Shown here one piece after another: positions 58,362-64,000 of a DNA stretch of 64,000 bases. The stretch is taken from contig NZ_JACCFP010000001.1 in the NCBI RefSeq assembly GCF_013410655.1, forward strand, positions 992,001 to 1,056,000, given 5' to 3'. The notes under the pieces were generated by a model, which worked only from the letters and a program-made list of their open reading frames with translations, was not told the origin of the DNA and ran no database searches. The position numbers and the translations under genes were made by a program. The stretch's first letter is position 1, and every line of letters starts with the position of its first letter. The stretch comes from Nocardioides thalensis. GTDB lineage: Bacteria > Actinomycetota > Actinomycetes > Propionibacteriales > Nocardioidaceae.

Positions 58362-59294
58362 ATGCAGGACGCCACGCCTACCCGCATCGGCTTCATCGGC
58401 CTCGGATCCATGGGCTCGGGGATGAGCCGCAACCTTCTGCGAGCCGGCTTCGAGCTCGTGGTTCACGACGCTCGGCCCGAGGTGCTCGACGAGTACGTCA
58501 GCCTCGGTGCGCAGGCCGCGGACTCACCGGCCGAGCTCGCCGCCGCCACCGGCACGGTGATCACCATGCTGCCCACCCCGGCGGTCGTCAACGAGGTGAT
58601 CAACGGCCCAGCGGGCGTCCTCGCCGGACTGCCCGACGGCGGCACCTGGATCGACATGTCCACCTCGGTCCCGAGCATCGCCGACGACGTGCGCCGCCGT
58701 GCGGCCGGCCGCGGGATCGCGATCCTCGACGCTCCGGTCAGTGGCATGTCGGTCGGGGCGGCCGCCGGCCGGCTGCAGATCTTCATCGGCGGCGACCCCG
58801 ACCAGGTGCAGCGCCTGCGACCGGTGTTCGAGGCCATGGGCGACCCGGAGCGGATCCTGCACGTCGGGCCGCACGGCGCCGGCTACGCGGTGAAGCTGAT
58901 GATCAACCAGCTGTGGTTCTCCCACCTGGTCGCGACCGCCGAGGTGCTGGCGGTGGGCGTCAAGGCCGGGGTCGACCTCGGCGTCCTGCGCGACGCGCTC
59001 ATCGCGAGCCCGGCCAACAGCAACTTCCTCGAGCATGACCTGCTCTCGATCCTCGAGCACGGCGACTACGACGAGGGCTTCGCGATCGCACTGGCCTGCA
59101 AGGACCTCGGCCTCTCGACCGAGGTGGCCGCCGCGGTCGGGATCCCGGTCGAGGTGTCTGCCGTCGTCGAGCAGGTCTACCGCCGGGCCCGCGCGACCTA
59201 CGGCGACCGTGCGGGGGAGATGACGCCCTTCCGGCTCTACGAGGACCTGCTCGGCACCAGTCTCCGACTCGAGACGGGACGGATCAGCGCGTGA
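58362..59294 (+). CDS. 3-hydroxyisobutyrate dehydrogenase-family NAD(P)-dependent oxidoreductase
   Basis: 310 aa. The NAD-binding domain opens with IGFIGLGSMGSGMSRNLL (residues 8-25). The substrate loop DAPVSGMSVGAAAGRLQIFIGG is near 125. Catalytic Lys lies in GAGYAVKLMINQLWFS near 177. The C-terminal helical domain includes KDLGLSTEVAAAVGIPVEV. Family members oxidise beta-hydroxy acids (3-hydroxyisobutyrate, tartronate semialdehyde, sulfolactaldehyde-type) to semialdehydes or the reverse. AGGAG precedes the ATG. The stop overlaps the aldehyde dehydrogenase gene (GTGA), suggesting a hydroxy acid to semialdehyde to acid sequence. Confidence 0.87.
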   Translation: MQDATPTRIGFIGLGSMGSGMSRNLLRAGFELVVHDARPEVLDEYVSLGAQAADSPAELAAATGTVITMLPTPAVVNEVINGPAGVLAGLPDGGTWIDMSTSVPSIADDVRRRAAGRGIAILDAPVSGMSVGAAAGRLQIFIGGDPDQVQRLRPVFEAMGDPERILHVGPHGAGYAVKLMINQLWFSHLVATAEVLAVGVKAGVDLGVLRDALIASPANSNFLEHDLLSILEHGDYDEGFAIALACKDLGLSTEVAAAVGIPVEVSAVVEQVYRRARATYGDRAGEMTPFRLYEDLLGTSLRLETGRISA

Positions 59295-60772
59295 CCAGCA
59301 GGGACCGATTGCTCGGCACGCTCCCCACCGGGTTGCACGTCGACGGCACGTGGCGACCGGCCGAGGACGGCCGGGTCTTCGAGGTGGCAGACCCCGCCAC
59401 CGCGGAGCCGCTGGCGGCGGTCGCGGACGCCTCACCCGGCGACGCGGTCGCGGCCCTCGACGCCGCCCATCGCGCGCAGGCCGAGTGGGGACGGACCGCT
59501 CCGCGCGCCCGGGCCGAGATCCTCCGCCGCGCCTTCGAGCTGGTGACGCAGCGGGCCGACGAGTTCGCCCTGCTGATCACGCTCGAGATGGGCAAGCCCC
59601 TCGCCGAGAGCCGGGCCGAGGTCGCTTACGGAGCTGAGTTCCTGCGCTGGTTCAGCGAGGAGGCGCCGCGGATCGGCGGCCGCTACGCGACCGCCCCCGA
59701 CGGGGGCAACCGGCTCCTGGTCCGCAAGCGGCCGGTCGGCCCGTCGCTGCTGATCACGCCGTGGAACTTCCCGATCGCGATGGCCACCCGCAAGGTCGCA
59801 CCGGCGATCGCGGCGGGCTGCACCATGGTGCTCAAGCCGGCCGAGCTCACGCCGCTCACCACGTTGCTGCTCACCAACGTCCTGACCGAGGCGGGGCTCC
59901 CGCCTGGAGTGCTCAACGTCGTCACCACCTCCGACCCGTCGACGACCATCCAGCCCCTGCTGGCCGATGACCGGCTCCGCAAGCTGTCGTTCACCGGCTC
60001 CACGCCGGTGGGGCGCCGGCTCATGGCCGCCGCGTCGGAGCGGGTCCTCAAGGTGTCGATGGAGCTCGGCGGGAACGCGCCGTTCATCGTCTGCGAGGAC
60101 GCCGACCTCGACGAGGCGGTCGAGGGTGCCGTCGCCGCGAAGATGCGCAACGGCGGCGAGGCCTGCGTCGCGGCCAACCGGATGCTCGTGCACCGCAGCG
60201 TCGCCGCCGACTTCACGAAGCGGCTCGCCGCGCGGATGGGAGAGTTCGTCGTGGGCGCCGGCACCGAGCCGGACACCACGCTCGGCCCGCTCATCGACGA
60301 GCGGTCCCGCGCCAAGGTGGCCGGCCTGGTCGACGACGCCGTTGCGGCAGGCGCCACCGTCGTGACCGGGGGCAGCGTGCCGGAGGGCCGCGGGTGGTTC
60401 TACCCGCCCACGGTGCTGGCCGACGTACGCCCCGACATGGCGATCGCCGGTGAGGAGATCTTCGGCCCCGTCGCGCCGATCATGGTGTTCGACGACGACG
60501 CCGAGGCCGTGCGCGCCGCGAACGCCACCGAGTACGGGCTCGTCGCCTTCCTGTTCACCCGCGACCTCGACCGCGCGCTGCGGATCACCGAGCAGGTAGA
60601 GGCCGGGATGCTCGGCATCAACACCGGCGTCGTGTCCAACCCCGCCGCGCCTTTCGGTGGTGTCAAGGCTTCCGGCCTCGGCCGCGAGGGCGGTGCCGAG
60701 GGCATCGAGGAGTACCTCGAGACCGTCTACATCGGCATCCGCGACCCGTTTGCCAGCGAAGGAGCACAGTGA
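59291..60772 (+). CDS. NAD(P)-dependent aldehyde (semialdehyde) dehydrogenase
   Basis: 493 aa. Complete ALDH fold of the succinate-semialdehyde dehydrogenase (GabD) type: ITPWNFPIAMATRKVAPAIA near 155, general base in MELGGNAPFIV near 258, nucleophile Cys in NGGEACVAANRML near 292, and EEIFGPVAPIMVF near 390. It is only distantly like the betB product at 7850. It starts with a GTG overlapping the dehydrogenase stop. Substrate is unknown; a semialdehyde made by the preceding enzyme is the simplest proposal. Confidence 0.88.
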   Translation: MTSRDRLLGTLPTGLHVDGTWRPAEDGRVFEVADPATAEPLAAVADASPGDAVAALDAAHRAQAEWGRTAPRARAEILRRAFELVTQRADEFALLITLEMGKPLAESRAEVAYGAEFLRWFSEEAPRIGGRYATAPDGGNRLLVRKRPVGPSLLITPWNFPIAMATRKVAPAIAAGCTMVLKPAELTPLTTLLLTNVLTEAGLPPGVLNVVTTSDPSTTIQPLLADDRLRKLSFTGSTPVGRRLMAAASERVLKVSMELGGNAPFIVCEDADLDEAVEGAVAAKMRNGGEACVAANRMLVHRSVAADFTKRLAARMGEFVVGAGTEPDTTLGPLIDERSRAKVAGLVDDAVAAGATVVTGGSVPEGRGWFYPPTVLADVRPDMAIAGEEIFGPVAPIMVFDDDAEAVRAANATEYGLVAFLFTRDLDRALRITEQVEAGMLGINTGVVSNPAAPFGGVKASGLGREGGAEGIEEYLETVYIGIRDPFASEGAQ

Positions 60773-61575
60773 TGACCCAGCAGCACGCCCCGGCGGTCGA
60801 CGCCGTCCGCGGCTTCGGCCTCTCCGCCTTCTCGCTCGCCGGTCGCCGCGCCATCGTGACCGGAGGCAACACCGGCCTGGGGCATGCGTTCTCGGCCGCA
60901 CTCGCCGGCGCCGGGGCCGACGTGTTCGTCCCAAGCATCACCCCCGACGACGGGGTCACCGCTGAGCTGGTGACCGGTCACGGTCGGCGCTACGTGAGCA
61001 TGGAGGCCGACCTGACCCAGCCCGGCACACCCGCCGAGGCGGTGCGGCGCTGCGTCGAGGAGCTCGGCGGGGTCGACATCCTCGTCAACTCCGCCGGCAT
61101 CTGCCTGCTCGCCGACGTCGAGGACTTCGACCGCACGCAGTGGGACCCGATGGTCGCGGTCAACATGACGGCGGCGTTCGAGGCCTCCCACGCCGCGGCG
61201 ACCCAGATGAGGCGCCAGGGCGGCGGCAAGATCATCAACATCGCGTCGCTCTTCTCGTTCCTCGGCGGCCGCCAGTCCCCGGCGTACGCCGCTACGAAGG
61301 CCGGCATCGTCGGCCTGACCAAGGCCTACTGCGACGAGCTTGCCGCGCACAACGTGCAGGTCAACGCGATCGCGCCCGGTTACTTCGCAACCGCCATCAC
61401 CTCGGCCACGCGCACCGACGACGACGCCAGCCGCCGCATCGTCGAGCACATCCCCGCCGCCCGGTGGGGCGACCCGGCCGACCTCATGGGTGCGCTGGTG
61501 TTCCTGGCCTCCCCGGCCTCCGACTACGTCAACGGGCACACGCTCGTCGTCGACGGCGGCTACCTCGTGCGCTGA
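60772..61575 (+). CDS. short-chain dehydrogenase/reductase (SDR)
   Basis: 267 aa, classical SDR. The cofactor motif is AIVTGGNTGLGHAFSAAL near residue 24. The structural NSAG is near 107, the catalytic Ser in IINIASLFSF near 158, and the Tyr/Lys pair in SPAYAATKAGIVGLT near 171. The C-terminus YVNGHTLVVDGGYLV is typical of sugar-acid or polyol dehydrogenases of the KduD/gluconate 5-dehydrogenase group. The ATG at 60772 has GAAGGAG 7 bases upstream and overlaps the aldehyde dehydrogenase stop (TGATG). It is likely to oxidise a hydroxyl of the imported compound or reduce a keto intermediate. Confidence 0.88.
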   Translation: MTQQHAPAVDAVRGFGLSAFSLAGRRAIVTGGNTGLGHAFSAALAGAGADVFVPSITPDDGVTAELVTGHGRRYVSMEADLTQPGTPAEAVRRCVEELGGVDILVNSAGICLLADVEDFDRTQWDPMVAVNMTAAFEASHAAATQMRRQGGGKIINIASLFSFLGGRQSPAYAATKAGIVGLTKAYCDELAAHNVQVNAIAPGYFATAITSATRTDDDASRRIVEHIPAARWGDPADLMGALVFLASPASDYVNGHTLVVDGGYLVR

Positions 61576-61617
61576 CGCGCTCCCCACCGACCCCTCCACG
61601 ACTCCCGAAGGACTCCC

Positions 61618-63144
61618 ATGGTCGCCTCCCGTTCCGCCCTGAGCCGCGCCGAGGTCGTCGCTGCCGTCACCGACCTGCTCGGCCCCGATCAGGTCGACAC
61701 CACCGACGAGCACCTCCGCGCTGGCAGCGTCGACCGCTTCCGCAAGTACACCGCCGTGCACGGCATCTTCGACGGCCCCTTCCCGGCGGCGATCGCCTAC
61801 CCCGCCTCCACCGAGCAGGCCGCGTCCCTCCTGGAGCTCGCCGCGCGACATCGCATCGCCGTTGTCCCGCGCACCGGCGGGACCAGCACCGAGGGCGGCC
61901 TCGAGGTGGTCGTCGAGGACGCGATCGTCCTCGACGGCTCGCGGATGGACGAGATCGTCCGGGTCGACGAGGAGAACATGATGGTCACGGTCCAGTGCGG
62001 CGTCCCCCTCCAGCGGCTCGAGGACCATCTGCGCGAGCGGGCTCTCACCACCGGCCACTCGCCGCAGTCCAAGCCCATCGCGCAGATGGGCGGACTGGTC
62101 GCCACCCGCTCGATCGGACAGTTTTCCACGCTGTACGGCGCGATCGAGGACATGGTCGTCGGGCTCGAGGCCGTGCTGCCGGGTGGCCGGGTCGTACGCA
62201 TCAAGAACGTGCCCCGGCGCGCGGCCGGACCCGACATCCGCCACGTCCTCATCGGCAACGAGGGCTCGCTCGCCTTCATCACCGAGGTGACCGTCAAGGT
62301 GTTCCGCTTCTATCCCGAGAGCACCCGCTACCACGGCTTCCTCGTCCCCGACTTCGCCGACGGCGTGCGCCTGCTGCGGGAGGTCGTCACGACCGGCTAT
62401 CGCCCGGCCGTCGCCCGGCTGTACTCCCCGGAGGACGCCCGCCAGCACTTCCCCGACCACCCGATGGACCAGAACCTGGTCGTCCTGACCGCCGAGGGCC
62501 CCGAGCGACTGGCCGCCGCGACCTCCGCCGCGATTGAGGAGGCCGCCGCCGGGGCCGAGCACACCGCCGTCCCGGGGGAGCGCATCCGCGACTGGCTCGC
62601 GCACCTCAACTGGGGCCAGGACAAGATCGACGCCGAGAAGAGCGACATGCTGAGTACCTCCCACCTCGGCTACACCACGGAGGTGTCGGTCGACTGGTCG
62701 CGCACGGCCCAGCTGTACGAGTCCGTGATGACGCGGATCCGCACGACGTTCCCGCGCGCCGAGGACCTCACGCTGCTGGGCGCGCACTCGTCGCACTCGT
62801 ACCAGACGGGCACCAATCTCTACTTCGTCTACGACTATGCGATTCGTTGCGAGCCGCGCGAAGAGATCGCGGAGTACCACGTGCCGCTCAACGCGATCAT
62901 CGTCGAGGAGGCGCTGCGCCTCGGTGGCTCGATGGTGCACCACCACGGCGTGGGAAAGTACCGCACGCCGTGGGTGCAGGAGGAGCACGGCAGCGCCTAC
63001 CACCTGCTGGCGGGCCTCAAGCGCGCGTTCGACCCGGGCAACGTGATGAATCCCGGCACCGTCTACCCGCTCGATGAGAACGGCGGGGCGGTGCTCGACG
63101 TGCTCGACGAGGTCGCAGAGCTCGACACGGTAGGGGTCAGGTGA
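61618..63144 (+). CDS. FAD-binding oxidase, alkylglycerone-phosphate synthase-like
   Basis: 508 aa. The PCMH-type FAD domain lies in the first half: AVVPRTGGTSTEGGLEVV near 81, TTGHSPQSKPIAQMGGLVATRSIG near 142, and GAIEDMVVGLEAVLPGG near 180. The C-terminal half carries GGSMVHHHGVGKYRTPWV near 440, the histidine triplet characteristic of the AGPS/GlcD-VAO subgroup. AGPS itself makes ether lipids in eukaryotes; bacterial relatives are mostly uncharacterised hydroxy-acid or alcohol oxidases. AAGGA precedes the ATG. It sits between an SDR and a sugar-type kinase, so a catabolic oxidation of a glycerol-like or hydroxy-acid unit seems more likely than ether-lipid synthesis. Confidence 0.85.
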   Translation: MVASRSALSRAEVVAAVTDLLGPDQVDTTDEHLRAGSVDRFRKYTAVHGIFDGPFPAAIAYPASTEQAASLLELAARHRIAVVPRTGGTSTEGGLEVVVEDAIVLDGSRMDEIVRVDEENMMVTVQCGVPLQRLEDHLRERALTTGHSPQSKPIAQMGGLVATRSIGQFSTLYGAIEDMVVGLEAVLPGGRVVRIKNVPRRAAGPDIRHVLIGNEGSLAFITEVTVKVFRFYPESTRYHGFLVPDFADGVRLLREVVTTGYRPAVARLYSPEDARQHFPDHPMDQNLVVLTAEGPERLAAATSAAIEEAAAGAEHTAVPGERIRDWLAHLNWGQDKIDAEKSDMLSTSHLGYTTEVSVDWSRTAQLYESVMTRIRTTFPRAEDLTLLGAHSSHSYQTGTNLYFVYDYAIRCEPREEIAEYHVPLNAIIVEEALRLGGSMVHHHGVGKYRTPWVQEEHGSAYHLLAGLKRAFDPGNVMNPGTVYPLDENGGAVLDVLDEVAELDTVGVR

Positions 63145-64000
63145 CCGACCTGTTCCTCGCGATCGACGGGGGCTCGCAGAGCACCAAGGCGTCGGTCGTC
63201 GACCAGTTCGGCACGGTGGTCGCCGCGGCCGCCGTACCGCTGCGCCCGTACGAGCTGGGGCCGGACGGGGAGGCCGTCCACCCCGACGACGACCTGTGGG
63301 ACACGCTGGTGGCGGCGACGCGGGAGGTCCTCGTTCGCCTCGTAGCGGCCGGCGGTGACCCGGCCGCGATCGTCGCCGTCGGCCTGTGCGGCATCCGGTT
63401 CTGCCGGAGCCTGATCGGCGTCGACGGCAGGCTGGTCGAGCCGGTTCTGAGCTGGATGGACGCGCGCGTCTCCCGCCCGCTCGCGGACGTGCCGGACGGT
63501 ACGTCGCTCGTCGCCAGCGCCGGCGGCTACCTGGCCGTTCGCCTGACCGGCGAGCGCCGCGACAGCGCGGCCAGCTATCAGGGGATGTGGCCGATCGATC
63601 CTCGCACCCGGCAGTGGTCGCAGGACCCCGACGAGGTGACCCGGACCGGGATTGCGCTCGACCTCCTTCCCGAGCTGGTCGACCCGGGCGGGCTGCTTGG
63701 TCACGTCACCCCTGAAGCGGCGGGGCCCACGGGCATCCCGGTCGGACTGCCTGTCTACGCGACCGGGAACGACAAGGCCGTCGAGGCGCTCGGCTCGGGT
63801 CTCGTCGAGCCTGGTGCGGTCCTGCTGTCGCTCGGGACCTACATCGCCTCGATGACGGTGGGCGAGCGGCACGTCGCCGGCGACGACGAGCGCTTCTGGA
63901 TCAACGCCGCCGCGGTCCCTGGTCGCTACCTGTACGAGAGCGTCGGCATCCGACGGGGCATGTGGACGGTGACCTGGCTGCAACAGCTGGTCTCGGCCGC
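63141..64000 (+). CDS. FGGY-family carbohydrate kinase (5' part, cut by window end)
   Basis: 286 codons are visible; the ATPase half lies outside. The N-terminal FGGY domain begins LFLAIDGGSQSTKASVVDQFG (residues 3-23). Further family segments are VAVGLCGIRFCRSLIGVDGR near 84 and LPVYATGNDKAVEALGSG near 204, with LLSLGTYIASM as the start of the second domain region. FGGY kinases phosphorylate sugars, polyols or, in some cases, autoinducers. The GTG start overlaps the oxidase stop (GTGA). The substrate cannot be deduced; within this operon it would phosphorylate a hydroxylated intermediate or parallel sugar. Confidence 0.85.
   Translation, partial: MTDLFLAIDGGSQSTKASVVDQFGTVVAAAAVPLRPYELGPDGEAVHPDDDLWDTLVAATREVLVRLVAAGGDPAAIVAVGLCGIRFCRSLIGVDGRLVEPVLSWMDARVSRPLADVPDGTSLVASAGGYLAVRLTGERRDSAASYQGMWPIDPRTRQWSQDPDEVTRTGIALDLLPELVDPGGLLGHVTPEAAGPTGIPVGLPVYATGNDKAVEALGSGLVEPGAVLLSLGTYIASMTVGERHVAGDDERFWINAAAVPGRYLYESVGIRRGMWTVTWLQQLVSA

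Overview
The window is GC-rich throughout, uses many GTG and some TTG starts, overlaps genes by ATGA/GTGA/TGATG, and carries several TANNNT -10 boxes placed 6-8 bases before a start codon (leaderless transcripts). With mycobacterial/nocardioform-type genes (KstR-like operator, AIM24/DUF2510 protein, DUF6801-like secreted protein) this points to a high-GC actinobacterium, probably Nocardioides or a close relative. The genus is an inference. No rRNA, tRNA, insertion sequence, prophage or CRISPR array was seen.

Region 1 (1-19549) is a nearly complete choline/glycine betaine catabolic island. On the minus strand lie a DUF1638 protein (cut by the window edge), a RACo-type corrinoid activator, a methyl-THF:corrinoid methyltransferase, a corrinoid protein and an IclR regulator. 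Divergent from them is an MttB-family, non-pyrrolysine methyltransferase, most likely for glycine betaine, followed by formyl-THF deformylase PurU. Next come a second IclR regulator, betaine aldehyde dehydrogenase, a choline-dehydrogenase-like GMC oxidoreductase and a betaine/choline ABC transporter (ATPase, fused double permease, lipoprotein). Last come a dimethylglycine-dehydrogenase-like FAD/GcvT protein and its own ETF. Read together: choline > betaine aldehyde > betaine > dimethylglycine (methyl to THF through B12) > sarcosine (electrons to ETF), with PurU releasing excess C1 as formate.

Region 2 (19574-24492) holds housekeeping and singleton genes: rlmC, trhA (hemolysin III), an AIM24-family protein, a cis-prenyltransferase and a siderophore-interacting flavoreductase.

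Region 3 (24667-34805) is an enlarged phosphate-uptake locus. pstC, pstA, membrane-tethered pstS, an unrecognised 873-aa tethered exoprotein, a sortase-fold protein without catalytic His and Cys, a second PstS-like protein with Ig-like modules, and pstB follow one another.

Region 4 (34857-42000) contains a serpin lipoprotein, mfd, a lipoprotein, mazG and an XRE-type regulator. Region 5 (42114-51469) encodes exported proteins, mainly two giant tandem Ig-repeat proteins. Region 6 (51574-53280) is a divergent SnoaL-like/epoxide hydrolase pair around a perfect palindrome matching the KstR operator.

Region 7 (53277-64000, cut at the right edge) is a second catabolic island: an IclR regulator, an OpuC-type ABC importer, a formaldehyde-activating-enzyme (Fae) homologue, two NAD(P) dehydrogenases, an aldehyde dehydrogenase, an alkylglycerone-phosphate-synthase-like FAD oxidase and an FGGY kinase. 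Its substrate is unknown. This island and the phosphate locus with the inactive sortase are the best candidates for undescribed biology.
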